Positions 1-8,056 of a DNA stretch of 64,000 bases are shown here, one piece after another (position 1 is the stretch's first letter; every line of letters starts with the position of its first letter). This stretch comes from Aminobacterium colombiense DSM 12261. Lineage in GTDB: Bacteria; Synergistota; Synergistia; Synergistales; Aminobacteriaceae. The stretch covers positions 124,001 to 188,000 of the forward strand of contig NC_014011.1 of the NCBI RefSeq assembly GCF_000025885.1. The letters are read 5' to 3'. The position numbers and the translations under genes were made by a program. A model generated the notes under the pieces. That model was not told the origin of the DNA and ran no database searches. It worked only from the letters and a program-made list of their open reading frames with translations.

Positions 1-124
1 GGGCATAATTCTTTTCCCGCTCTTAGGTCTTTTCGGGTTGACATTGTTTCTTAGAGAAACTTGTTGGTCAGGACTTTCATAGTAACAAAAAGCGAGATTT
101 CATCCTTTGTTTTAGTTTCTTTAA

Positions 125-675
125 CTAACCCACAATTTTATTTTCCCCCAACATTCTTTTTGCTTCCATATACCCTATTTCGATTATATTCTCAGCTTTG
201 CTGATATCGAATGTGTTGAAAGGGGAAAGGTCTGGCCTGATAAGAATATCGCTTTCCTCTGTTTGCAGTTTTGTAGCGGTTTCCAGTGCGATGTGGAAGG
301 ATTTGAATAGCACTTCTATGATATTCTCTGGTTTTTTTGCTTTAATTTGCCAAAGAGATCAACGCTGATGATGAAGTTAGCTCCCATATCCTTAAGGGGT
401 GTTATGGGGACATTTTCAACAAGTTCGCCGTCGACGAGGAGCCGATTGTCTATCTCCACAGGAATAAAAATACCTGGGATGCACGAGCTTGCCATTACGG
501 CAGCTGCCACATTTCCATTTTTAAGCGCCACTTTTTCACCGCTTGTAATATCCGTTGCTATCATCGCGAGGGGAATACAGGCTTCGTCAAAGGTAACATC
601 TCCGAGATTGTCTGTTATGAGCAGTGCCAAGAACGGCGCCTCCCCCAAGGGCTAGTCCTATTTTTTTCTTTCTCC
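125..675 (-). pseudogene. Patatin-like phospholipase remnant (copy 1)
   Basis: This is a broken second copy of the patatin-family gene at 11678-12453, in the same orientation, and nearly identical where they align. Two lesions are visible. About 211 bp present in copy 2 (between its two TATGAG hexamers at 12170 and 12381) are missing here, with a single TATGAG at 616-621 at the junction. This removes the G-T-S-I-G nucleophile region. A T-tract near 330 has seven Ts instead of eight, which shifts the frame, so the C-terminal part (from about 313 down to the TAG at 125) lies in another frame. The D-G-E active-site segment (LLVDGELVENVP) remains in the upstream half. The homology ends near 675 in a CTCC tract. 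The product cannot be functional. Confidence 0.85.
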
Positions 676-1014
676 ATGAGGTCTGTTACGATTTCCAGCG
701 CGGCCGCGGGATTCCCAGATTGCCACAAGCGTTGCTATCATGATGTCATGGCGGGTTACCTCCTGTTTCCTTTATTTTGGTTGTGTGAGCAACACCAGTA
801 TAAAGGAGAGGTGCCCGCCTTTTTCAATATCTCTTTCACTTTACCTAAGTAAACGGAACGAAACTCTGGACCATCTACAGAAGGGTTACCCGTGACAATT
901 GACAAATCATGGTATGTGGTATACCATGTACCAAACAAATAAAACATTTTTCAAACTTCCCACTTAACTTCCCACTTGAATTCCTATTCCTAATAGTAGA
1001 GAGGTAAAGACGCC
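676..1014. other. Gene-free interval with an unrecognised ORF remnant and gntR control region
   Basis: The patatin homology stops near 675. On the minus strand, 756-947 is open for 63 codons and contains a protein-like stretch (VTGNPSVDGPEFRSVYLG), but I do not recognise a family. Its putative start lies over a palindrome at 910-933 and has no good ribosome-binding site, so it is at best a decayed gene end. A second minus-strand fragment at about 676-735 reads G-N-P-A-A-A-L-E-I-V-T-D-L but is interrupted by stops. A 12-bp tandem duplication (AACTTCCCACTT, 954-977) lies between the palindrome and the gntR start. The interval probably holds debris from the rearrangement that brought in the neighbouring module. 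Confidence 0.4.
910..933. promoter_or_regulatory. 24-bp palindrome, candidate GntR/FadR-type operator
   Basis: The core is the perfect palindrome TGGTATACCA (917-926). It lies inside a larger 24-bp inverted repeat whose outer arms are TGGTA and TACCA. Only the 2-nt steps next to the core break the symmetry. FadR-subfamily GntR regulators typically bind TGGT-N-ACCA-like palindromes, and such a regulator starts about 80 bp downstream at 1015. Autoregulation is inferred from this arrangement. I did not find a second good copy in front of dctP. Confidence 0.5.
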
Positions 1015-1725
1015 ATGTCGCTTTCTATGTTTGAGGAAATAAAAACTCGTACGTTGCAAGAGCAAATTTTAGAAAAGTTAAAAGACCTCATAAAAGATGG
1101 GTCGCTAAAGGCGGGCCAATTTTTACCTTCTGAGAGAGATTTAGCAAAGACACTTGGAGTGAGCCGAATTCCCCTTAGGGAAGCGCTTAACAAGCTCCAA
1201 GTTCTTGGTGTGGTTGAAAGGCAGCATGGGAGAAGAACCTTGATCAAAGGGCTTGGAGGCATTCCCATTACGGAAATTATTGAAATAATTTCTGACAGCG
1301 GGGATGAAATTGAAACAGTTAATCAGCTAAAAGAGATAAGACTGATTCTTGAAGTAGAAGCAGCAGGTTTGGCATCTCAAAGAAGGGACAAAGATGATTT
1401 AAAGAGGTTGGAAGAGTTGGTTGAACAGATGGAGAAGGAATATAAAGAAGTGGAAAAGCTTCAAGTACTATCTCTTCGTTTCCACATGGCAATTGTCGAA
1501 GCGGCTAAGAATAGAATCCTGTCTTTGGTTTATCTTTTTTTTCACGATCTTCAACAACGCAGCCGTAAATATTCAAAGAGAATTCATAGTGATCCAATTG
1601 GCATAGTCAAAGACCATAAAGAGATTTTCAAGGCGATTCAAGAAAAGGACCGCAAATTAGCAGAAGAGCTAATGAGGAGTCACCTTGACCAAGTGACATT
1701 TATTTTGCCCTATCAAGAGAAATGA
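1015..1725 (+). CDS. GntR family transcriptional regulator (FadR subfamily)
   Basis: This 236-residue protein has the two-domain layout of FadR-type GntR regulators. An N-terminal winged helix-turn-helix (about residues 10-80) carries the typical LKDLIKDGSLKAGQFLPSE and LGVSRIPLREALNKL segments. A C-terminal all-helical FCD ligand-binding domain (about 95-225) contains a characteristic R-x-x-L-E-x-E-A-A segment and later histidines (in FHMAIVEAA and in the C-terminal SHLDQV segment) that in this family often hold a metal bound to a carboxylate effector. A GAGAGG ribosome-binding site precedes the ATG. It lies upstream of and co-directional with the TRAP/fumarase operon and probably controls that operon in response to a carboxylic acid. 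The effector cannot be told from sequence. Confidence 0.9.
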   Translation: MSLSMFEEIKTRTLQEQILEKLKDLIKDGSLKAGQFLPSERDLAKTLGVSRIPLREALNKLQVLGVVERQHGRRTLIKGLGGIPITEIIEIISDSGDEIETVNQLKEIRLILEVEAAGLASQRRDKDDLKRLEELVEQMEKEYKEVEKLQVLSLRFHMAIVEAAKNRILSLVYLFFHDLQQRSRKYSKRIHSDPIGIVKDHKEIFKAIQEKDRKLAEELMRSHLDQVTFILPYQEK

Positions 1726-2045
1726 CAAAGTATTTCATGATCATTTTTAAGAACCTATTGTGCAACATTAAAAGCAAAAGGTCTAGGGCAGGTTTTAAAA
1801 GTTCGCATTATTGCGTTTCCATGCAATATACATCGATAGTTCACCCTTATCACGTGGTGTGCTAGCTGTTCGGGAAGTTAGTTCGAACCAACGAGCTGTA
1901 TTCGAGGGGGGGATGTTAATCAACAAGAAGCAATAAGCGAGATGTCAAGGGTGATAAATTGATGGGTCGTTATTATTGCCTGTTGGAAGAAGTCTTAATA
2001 ATTTATGCAGGTGGCTGATATGGCCAAAAGGAGGAGGTTTAACAT
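1726..2045 (+). promoter_or_regulatory. 320-bp intergenic region upstream of the TRAP operon
   Basis: There is no ORF with coding character. The stretch contains a 16-bp near-palindrome, GTTAGTTCGAACCAAC (1877-1892, two mismatches), that could be an operator. A strong Shine-Dalgarno sequence (AAAGGAGGAGG) lies just before dctP. No convincing sigma-70 promoter pair or terminator was identified. The length suggests that the TRAP operon has its own promoter here and does not depend only on read-through from gntR. Confidence 0.4.
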
Positions 2046-3050
2046 ATGAAAAGGTTTCTACGAGGACTTGCTTTGTTTGTCGTAATGGGCCTGATTTTCG
2101 GACTGGTTGGCACTCTTGGAATGGGAAGCGCTTTTGCTAGTTCTGATACGTATGTTTTTAAGCTTGCCATCGAGATGCCGGAGAGGCACCCCTATTGGAT
2201 GGGAGCTACTAAATTTAACGAGTTGTTGCAGGAGAAAACTGGAGGACGTGTCAAGATAGATATCTATCCAAGTGGTCAGCTTGGTACGCAGAAGGATACT
2301 GCGGAGGCAGTGGCCATGGGCGCTTTGGAGTTTTCATTGGTGTCAGGTGCTGTTTTAGAAAGATATGACCCTCGAGCTGAGGTGGTACAGCTTCCCTTTG
2401 TTTTTAGAGACTTGGATCATGCCCATAAAACAATGTTCGGAGACTTTGGTAAAAAGATGGGCAGCTGGTTCGAGGCAAAAGGCATTATGGTGCCCTCCTT
2501 CCTCCTCAATGGCCCTAAGCATGTAACATCAACAATGGAAATCGGCAGCCCAGCAGACATGAAGGGTATCAAGCTGAGAACCCAGCAAGCCCCCACAATG
2601 ATTGAATTCGGAAAAGCGCTTGGCTGCGTAGTGAGCCCAATGCCGTATGGGGAGGTCTATACGGCCCTTCAACTTAACACTGTAGACGCTGAAGTTCAAT
2701 GTGTGGCCAACGTTCTATTTGATAAACATTACGAAGTTGCAAAGAATATGAACGATGTAACACTTTTTGTCTACCTTGAACCGCTTTTAATGAGCAAGAA
2801 GGTTTACGATGGCTTACCCAAGGATATTCAGGAAGCTATTTTGGAATGTGCTGTCGAAGCAGCGGACTGGCAGTGGAACTACTACAGAAGTAATATGCAC
2901 GAAACGTTTATACCTGAACTCACCAAGCTAGGCGTGAAGTTTAACGCAGGCGACGCAGCAGAATGGAAAAAGGCATTAGAAGATGCAGGCTACTACAATA
3001 AATTCGAGCAGCACAAGCCCCTAATGGATGAAATTGCAGAAGTCAAGTAA
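2046..3050 (+). CDS. dctP: TRAP transporter solute-binding protein, DctP family
   Basis: This 334-residue exported binding protein has a signal peptide at residues 1-32 (MKRFLRGLALFVV to GSAFA, cleavage before SSDTY). The mature part has the DctP fold, with signatures such as HPYWMGATKFNELLQEKTGGRVKI, YPSGQLGTQKD and MKGIKLRTQQAPTMIEFGKALG. The conserved Arg in KLRTQ normally clamps the substrate carboxylate. In the periplasm it delivers an organic acid to DctQ/DctM. It is the first gene of a run dctP-dctQ-dctM-hydratase-fumarase-malic enzyme-MmgE/PrpD, so the ligand is probably a C4-like dicarboxylate. A strong RBS (GGAGGAGG, 7-9 nt upstream) fixes the start. Confidence 0.93.
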   Translation: MKRFLRGLALFVVMGLIFGLVGTLGMGSAFASSDTYVFKLAIEMPERHPYWMGATKFNELLQEKTGGRVKIDIYPSGQLGTQKDTAEAVAMGALEFSLVSGAVLERYDPRAEVVQLPFVFRDLDHAHKTMFGDFGKKMGSWFEAKGIMVPSFLLNGPKHVTSTMEIGSPADMKGIKLRTQQAPTMIEFGKALGCVVSPMPYGEVYTALQLNTVDAEVQCVANVLFDKHYEVAKNMNDVTLFVYLEPLLMSKKVYDGLPKDIQEAILECAVEAADWQWNYYRSNMHETFIPELTKLGVKFNAGDAAEWKKALEDAGYYNKFEQHKPLMDEIAEVK

Positions 3051-3065
3051 CTAGATTATTGCTCA

Positions 3066-3102
3066 GAGCGGGTGGTCAAACTTTGTATGGGGCCACCCGC
3101 TC
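3066..3102 (+). other. Intercistronic stem-loop between dctP and dctQ
   Basis: GAGCGGGTGG (3066-3075) pairs perfectly with CCACCCGCTC (3093-3102) around a 17-nt loop. No T-run follows, so it is unlikely to be a full terminator. It sits between the binding-protein gene and the membrane genes, where such structures commonly protect the upstream mRNA from 3' exonucleases and give excess binding protein. The same arrangement recurs at 15817, 30838 and 58683. Confidence 0.75.
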
Positions 3103-3150
3103 CTCATAGTGGCAGTGTTGGCGAATAGATTAATGTAGGGGTGATGCAAA

Positions 3151-3696
3151 ATGACAAAGAAAGCAACAATGGGGGCGAGTTCTACGAGATCTGCTATTAC
3201 GTACCTATGTGATGGTATTGAGGCAGTATTGGATCGTTTTCTGGTTCCCCTCCTAATGGCAAGCCTTGCATTTATAGTCTTTTTTCAGGTGATCAACAGG
3301 TTTATTCTTCACATTCCAGCCGCATGGACTGAGGAAATGGGTCGGTACCTGTTTGTATGGGCTTCATTATTGGGTGCTGTCAGCGGGGTCCGTAAGGGCG
3401 CCCATTTAAATGTAGAAATTGTTCAGAATGCAGTTAAAGGTAGTTTTCGGCGTATTCTCATGTTGGCAAGTGATATATTCTGCTTGATTTTCTTTGGAGT
3501 CCTGGGCTACCAGGGCCTATATTGGGTCAAAACTAGTGGAATTAACGTTTTGGCGGACAGTATGGATATACCAATGCTTTACATACAAGTAATAGTTCCT
3601 GTGAGCGCGATCTTGATGCTGATATTTACTGCAGAACATATACATCGCGTTATCGTTAAACATAACGACAAGGAAGCGGGGGACTGCAAATGTTAA
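3151..3696 (+). CDS. dctQ: TRAP transporter small permease, DctQ family
   Basis: This 181-residue integral membrane protein has four predicted helices, roughly residues 27-50, 65-85, 105-127 and 145-165. It carries the DctQ signature around WTEEMGRYLFVWASLLGAVSGVRKGAHL, where the family's conserved E-E-x-x-R-x-x-F/L-x-W motif lies. With DctM it forms the sodium-driven transporter that accepts substrate from DctP. An RBS (GGGGTGATG) precedes the ATG, and its 3' end overlaps the dctM start by 7 bp, implying translational coupling. The start could be slightly downstream because the N-terminus is longer than usual. Confidence 0.9.
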   Translation: MTKKATMGASSTRSAITYLCDGIEAVLDRFLVPLLMASLAFIVFFQVINRFILHIPAAWTEEMGRYLFVWASLLGAVSGVRKGAHLNVEIVQNAVKGSFRRILMLASDIFCLIFFGVLGYQGLYWVKTSGINVLADSMDIPMLYIQVIVPVSAILMLIFTAEHIHRVIVKHNDKEAGDCKC

Positions 3697-4973
3697 CGGC
3701 GTGGTTGCTAGCAATTTTGGCTATAAGCATCGCCGTTGGTGCTCCGATAGCTGTTTCTCTTGGGCTTACCGCGGTTGGCTATTTTTTGCTCAAAGGCCAG
3801 GCTTCTTTTCTCTTTTTGGTTGCTCAGAGACTTTTTGCTGGATGCAACTCTTTTGAACTCATAGCTATTCCATTGTTTGTCCTATCAGGGGATCTCATGC
3901 TTGACGGTGCAATTTCTAAAGCATTAGTAGATCTGGCAAAAAGCATGTTTGGCTGGGTGCGTGGAAACCTAGCGTTGACAACTACGCTGGGATCCATGCT
4001 TTTCGGTGCTGTGTCTGGATCAGGACCTGCCACAGCTTCCGCTATTGGATCAATAGTAGCTGAGCCAATGGCAGAAGAAGGTTACCCGAGGGCGTACACA
4101 AGTGCGGTGATTGCGGCTTCGTCGCCGTTGGGCTCTCTTATTCCTCCGAGTATCCTTATGGTAGTTTATGGTGCTGCCTCAGGGGCCTCAATAGCAAAGA
4201 TGCTCATGTCTGGGATTGGCCCTGGCATTCTATTTGGCGTTCTTTTCATGGTTTATGAGATACACGTTGGCAGAAGAGCGCAATATGGCAGTGTGTCTCC
4301 ATTTTCCTTATCTCAATTTCTTGTTGCTTTAAGGAAGGGAGTATGGGCGCTTATTGCTCCAGTGATAATTTTGGGTGGGATATATTCAGGGATTTTTACT
4401 CCGACGGAGGCAGCCGCTGTAACAGTTTTCTATAGCCTGTTTGTTGGAATGGTTGTGAACCGAACCATAAAGCTGAAAAACCTCCCTTCGATACTTCTCC
4501 GAAGTGGTGTTACTTCTGGAGCGATTTTATTTGTGCTTGGTACCGTGGCTGCTTTTGGTTACGTCATTACGAGGGAGGGGATTCCTCAGCAGCTGACGAT
4601 AGCAGCTACCTCTATTATAAAAACTCCTATCATGTTCCTTATAGTATCCCAGGTGATCCTGGTTGTGGCTGGAATGCTTATGAATGGCTCAGCTGCAATA
4701 ATGCTTTTGGTGCCCCTTTTTCTTCCCACAGTGCGACAGTATGGAATAGACCCAGTCTACTTCGGCGGCTTGATGGTGGCGAACCTTTCTATAGGTATGT
4801 ATACCCCACCAGTGGCAGTAACTTCGTATGTTGCGTCTAGAATAGCTGGTGCGTCGTTTGATGAGACAAACAGGGCATTGGTTCCCTTTTTAGTAGTTTC
4901 ATTTATAGCAATAGTCATATTGCTGCTTGTGCCGGGAATCATCACCTTCCTTCCGCATTACCTTTTAGATTGA
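3690..4973 (+). CDS. dctM: TRAP transporter large permease, DctM family
   Basis: This 427-residue protein has about 12 hydrophobic segments and the typical DctM motifs: IPLFVLSGDLM near the N-terminus, GSGPATASAIGSIVAEPM with the GYPRAYTSAVIAASSPLGSLIPPSI segment after it, and a second repeat-like half ending in NLSIGMYTPPVAV. It is the catalytic sodium/solute symport subunit of the IT superfamily. The start overlaps the dctQ stop. With dctP and dctQ it makes a complete three-component TRAP system. A 90-bp gap follows before the hydratase genes. Confidence 0.93.
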   Translation: MLTAWLLAILAISIAVGAPIAVSLGLTAVGYFLLKGQASFLFLVAQRLFAGCNSFELIAIPLFVLSGDLMLDGAISKALVDLAKSMFGWVRGNLALTTTLGSMLFGAVSGSGPATASAIGSIVAEPMAEEGYPRAYTSAVIAASSPLGSLIPPSILMVVYGAASGASIAKMLMSGIGPGILFGVLFMVYEIHVGRRAQYGSVSPFSLSQFLVALRKGVWALIAPVIILGGIYSGIFTPTEAAAVTVFYSLFVGMVVNRTIKLKNLPSILLRSGVTSGAILFVLGTVAAFGYVITREGIPQQLTIAATSIIKTPIMFLIVSQVILVVAGMLMNGSAAIMLLVPLFLPTVRQYGIDPVYFGGLMVANLSIGMYTPPVAVTSYVASRIAGASFDETNRALVPFLVVSFIAIVILLLVPGIITFLPHYLLD

Positions 4974-5063
4974 TAGTGGCGTGGCTGTTTGTATATATGA
5001 AGAAAATATCGCACAGTCATTTGCCCTTACGAGGGCTCGAATTATTACAAGGAGGGGGTTAAT

Positions 5064-5954
5064 TTGGTACGGTATCCAAATCTTTATCAAGATGTTTACG
5101 ATATGATTTATCGTTCTACTACATCTATTTCATCGGATGTTAAAGAAATGATGCAAGCCGCTCTGGAGAGAGAAACAAATGATACGGCCAAAAGCATGAT
5201 GCAGGCCATGCTTGACGACGCGAAAATGGCGGGGGAGAAAGTAAAGCCTTTATGCCAGTCTCCAGGATTTCCCACCATATACGTAAGTTTTGGAGACAAA
5301 TCTTCTCCGAGAGAGGATATTAAAAAAATTTGGGCAAATGCTCTTGTTGAGGGAACCAAGAATCATCTTCTTCGGCCGAGTATGGTTGATACACTCACAC
5401 GAGAAAACCCGGGGGATAACTCTGGTGTTGGGGTACCAAACTTTGAATTCGACTATTGTCCAGACCAAGAGTATCTCGATATGCTTTTGAGTTTTAAGGG
5501 ATGTGGGGCAGAGTTGGCCAACGCTATGAAGATCTTCACTGTTGCTCAGCTAGAAAAAGATAAAGACTTCGCTGGTTTGAAGAGGTGGGTTCTTGACACA
5601 GTAATTAAAGGAGGAGGCAAACCCTGCCCTCCAGGTGCCATAGGCATAGGTCTGGGTGGTCAGATGGACGTTGCTTGCAAACTTGCCAGAAAAGCGGTAA
5701 GTACTCGCAGGTGGAACGATGTTCACCCGGACCCCCGGTATGCCGCCCTTGAAAAAGAACTTCTTGAGAACATAAACAGCCTTGGTTTAGGTGCCGCAGG
5801 CACAGGTGGAGATACGACCCTTCTCGCGGTAAAGATAGCAGCCGTATCTACCCACACAGCCATAGCCCCCGCGGCTATCTCTTTTCATTGCTGGGCAGCG
5901 CGGCGCACCCATGTAAGGCTTTACCCTGATGGCAGAAAAGAAATTCTTTTATAA
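5064..5954 (+). CDS. Class I fumarase/tartrate dehydratase-type hydro-lyase, alpha subunit (divergent)
   Basis: This 296-residue protein matches the alpha subunit of oxygen-sensitive [4Fe-4S] hydratases (FumA N-terminal/TtdA family). Cys64 (in LCQSPG), Cys147 (in KGCGAELANAMKI) and Cys188 (in PCPPGAIGIGLGG) are the likely cluster ligands. Key segments differ from ordinary fumarases: CQSPGFP replaces the usual C-Q-D-T-G, and KGCGAEL replaces K-G-x-G-S-E-N. The substrate may therefore not be fumarate. The start is a TTG at 5064, chosen because a GGAGGGGG Shine-Dalgarno ends 5 nt before it. The beta subunit follows 15 bp downstream. A class II fumarase in the same operon also argues for a different hydratase role. 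Confidence 0.82.
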   Translation: MVRYPNLYQDVYDMIYRSTTSISSDVKEMMQAALERETNDTAKSMMQAMLDDAKMAGEKVKPLCQSPGFPTIYVSFGDKSSPREDIKKIWANALVEGTKNHLLRPSMVDTLTRENPGDNSGVGVPNFEFDYCPDQEYLDMLLSFKGCGAELANAMKIFTVAQLEKDKDFAGLKRWVLDTVIKGGGKPCPPGAIGIGLGGQMDVACKLARKAVSTRRWNDVHPDPRYAALEKELLENINSLGLGAAGTGGDTTLLAVKIAAVSTHTAIAPAAISFHCWAARRTHVRLYPDGRKEILL

Positions 5955-5969
5955 GGGGGGCTATGTGAA

Positions 5970-6557
5970 ATGGCAGAGAAATTATTGACTGTACCGCTTA
6001 AAGAAGAAGAAGTACGAGAGTTAAAGGCGGGGGACGTAGTTTACCTTAAGGGCCCCATCTTCACCTCCAGAGATATGGGACACATCAATATAAAGCAGCT
6101 TCTGGAAAAGAACGAAAAGCTGCCAGTAGACTTTAATGGTTCAGCCATTTTTCATGCAGGACCAGTCGTTAATAAGAAAGAAGACGGGACGTACGAATTG
6201 GTAGTTATCGGTCCTACCACCAGCATCCGTATGGAACCCTACTATAAGATGGTTGCCGATCTGGGGGTCAGGGCCATTATTGGCAAGGGGGGGTTAGCTG
6301 AAGACAGTTTGAGGCAGTTTGCTGAAACAGGACAGGTGTATCTTCAGGCCGCTCCCGGCTGTGCTGTGGTACTTGCCGAGGGAATATCTAAAATTAAAGA
6401 AGTGCATTGGCTTGAGCTAGGGGTTCCTGAGGCCTTATGGGTACTAGACGCACACAAATTTGGTCCTCTTGTTGTTGGAATGGACTCCCATGGCACAAGT
6501 GTCTATAAGGAACTGAGGGAAAAAGCAGAAACGAGAAACAAAGAACTATACGGTTAA
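5970..6557 (+). CDS. Class I fumarase/tartrate dehydratase-type hydro-lyase, beta subunit
   Basis: This 195-residue protein matches the C-terminal/beta domain of class I fumarases and TtdB. Recognisable parts are LKAGDVVYLKGPIFTSRDMGH near the N-terminus, GPTTSIRMEPYYKMVADLGVRAIIGKGG in the middle, and VVGMDSHGTSVYKEL near the end, where the D-S-H-G segment belongs to the active site. It should assemble with the product of 5064-5954 into an alpha2-beta2 iron-sulfur hydratase in the cytoplasm. The ATG at 5970 follows a GGGGGGC-rich RBS 15 bp after the alpha stop. Substrate identity is open, as for the alpha subunit. Confidence 0.85.
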   Translation: MAEKLLTVPLKEEEVRELKAGDVVYLKGPIFTSRDMGHINIKQLLEKNEKLPVDFNGSAIFHAGPVVNKKEDGTYELVVIGPTTSIRMEPYYKMVADLGVRAIIGKGGLAEDSLRQFAETGQVYLQAAPGCAVVLAEGISKIKEVHWLELGVPEALWVLDAHKFGPLVVGMDSHGTSVYKELREKAETRNKELYG

Positions 6558-6605
6558 GCCTGGTGTTTTTTTATATAGGTAAAAATGTTCTAAGGAGGCA
6601 GTCTT

Positions 6606-8003
6606 ATGGAATATAGAATCGAGAAAGATTCGATGGGTGAAGTAAAAGTTCCGGTAGATAAATTATATGGGGCTCAATCTCAACGGAGCATTGATAATTT
6701 CAAAATAGGCATAGAGAAAATGCCTAAAGAAGTTATCGAAGCCTTTGCGATCCTCAAAAAGGCTGCTGCACTTGCCAATAACAAGCTTGGTGTTCTTGAT
6801 GATGTGAGAGCTAAGGCTATCGCCAAGGCAGCAGATGAAGTTCTGGAAGGCAAACTGGAAGGTAACTTTGGCCTTGCAGTATGGCAGACTGGAAGTGGAA
6901 CGCAGTCTAATATGAACGTGAACGAAGTTCTTGCGAATAGAGCGAACCAGATACTGAATGATCCCGAACATAAGGTTCACCCAAACAACCATGTGAATAA
7001 GTCTCAAAGCTCAAACGATACTTTCCCCACAGCTATGCATATAACAGCTGTTTTAACTTTGGAAAATGATCTTCTTCCTTCTTTAAAACAATTGAAAGAT
7101 ACACTACATGAAAAATCTGTCCAATATATGGATATCGTTAAGACAGGCAGAACCCATCTTCAGGATGCAACACCCTTGACGTTGGGGCAGGAAATTAGCG
7201 GCTGGGTGAGGATGCTTGAAAGAAGTGAAGAAATGATTCTCTCCGGCGTATCTTTCCTTAAGGATCTGGCTCTTGGTGGTACGGCTGTGGGTACAGGTCT
7301 GAATGCTGCCGTTGGCTTTGATGTAGAGGTCGCAGCCCAGATAAGTGCCCTTACAGGAAAGAATTTCAAGACAGCACCCAATAAATTCCATTCACTTACT
7401 AGCAAGGATGAGCTTGTCTTTGCTCATGGAGCTTTGAAAGCATTGGCAGCAGATCTTTTAAAGATAGTGAATGACATTAGGTGGCTTGCTGCCGGACCAC
7501 GATGCAGCATTGGGGAGCTTTTAATTCCAGAAAACGAGCCGGGAAGCTCTATAATGCCGGGAAAAGTCAATCCTACCCAGTGTGAAGCAGTTTCCATGGT
7601 GGTTGCCCAGGTAATGGGCAATGATGTCACTGTAGGATTTGCAGCTAGCCAGGGGAACTTTGAACTTAATGTCTATATGCCCGTTCTTATCCTTAACTTC
7701 TTGCAGTCCTCCCGCCTTCTTGCCGATTGCATGAGATCTTTTAATGATCATTGTGCGTCTGGACTTGAGGCAGATGAGGAAAGGATCAGCCATTTCGTAA
7801 CCAACTCTCTCATGAATGTCACGGCTCTCAACCCTTACATCGGCTATGACAAATCGGCAGAGATCGCTAAAAAGGCCCATAAAGACGGTTCTACTTTAAA
7901 AGAAGCAGCTTTGGCACTAGGGTATCTTTCCGAGGAAGAGTTCGATAAATATATGGACCTCAAGGCCATGTGTGCGCCTAAAACAGTAAAGGTAAAAGAG
8001 TAA
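6606..8003 (+). CDS. fumC: Class II fumarate hydratase
   Basis: This 465-residue protein is a full-length class II (iron-free) fumarase of the aspartase/fumarase superfamily. It carries [14 protein letters not shown], the [10 protein letters not shown] and [10 protein letters not shown] segments that form the substrate sites, and the superfamily signature [15 protein letters not shown] at about residues 312-326 on the flexible active-site loop. It interconverts fumarate and L-malate. A good AAGGAGG RBS precedes the ATG. In this operon its malate product feeds the malic enzyme immediately downstream. The closely related aspartase is less likely given the fumarase-type loop and the operon context. 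Confidence 0.92.
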   Translation: MEYRIEKDSMGEVKVPVDKLYGAQSQRSIDNFKIGIEKMPKEVIEAFAILKKAAALANNKLGVLDDVRAKAIAKAADEVLEGKLEGNFGLAVWQTGSGTQSNMNVNEVLANRANQILNDPEHKVHPNNHVNKSQSSNDTFPTAMHITAVLTLENDLLPSLKQLKDTLHEKSVQYMDIVKTGRTHLQDATPLTLGQEISGWVRMLERSEEMILSGVSFLKDLALGGTAVGTGLNAAVGFDVEVAAQISALTGKNFKTAPNKFHSLTSKDELVFAHGALKALAADLLKIVNDIRWLAAGPRCSIGELLIPENEPGSSIMPGKVNPTQCEAVSMVVAQVMGNDVTVGFAASQGNFELNVYMPVLILNFLQSSRLLADCMRSFNDHCASGLEADEERISHFVTNSLMNVTALNPYIGYDKSAEIAKKAHKDGSTLKEAALALGYLSEEEFDKYMDLKAMCAPKTVKVKE

Positions 8004-8056
8004 AAGAAGCACCTATTCGAATTTTTGACGTGGAAGACATTAAGGAGGCCAAAATT

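Noticed and set aside
79-94. 16-nt identical string (ATAGTAACAAAAAGCG) also at 61519-61534, considered as an attachment or target site
   Set aside because: One AT-rich 16-mer match within 64 kb is expected by chance, and no mobile-element gene lies near either copy.
954-977. Tandem AACTTCCCACTT repeat considered as the start of a CRISPR or regulatory array
   Set aside because: Only two adjacent 12-bp units without spacers; more likely a local slippage duplication.
1877-1892. GTTCGAAC-containing palindrome considered as a tRNA T-loop
   Set aside because: There is no surrounding acceptor, anticodon or D-arm structure; kept only as a possible operator.
8030-8056. Longer malic enzyme start at GTG 8030
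   Set aside because: The AAGGAGG Shine-Dalgarno lies inside this extension, 8 nt before the ATG at 8057.
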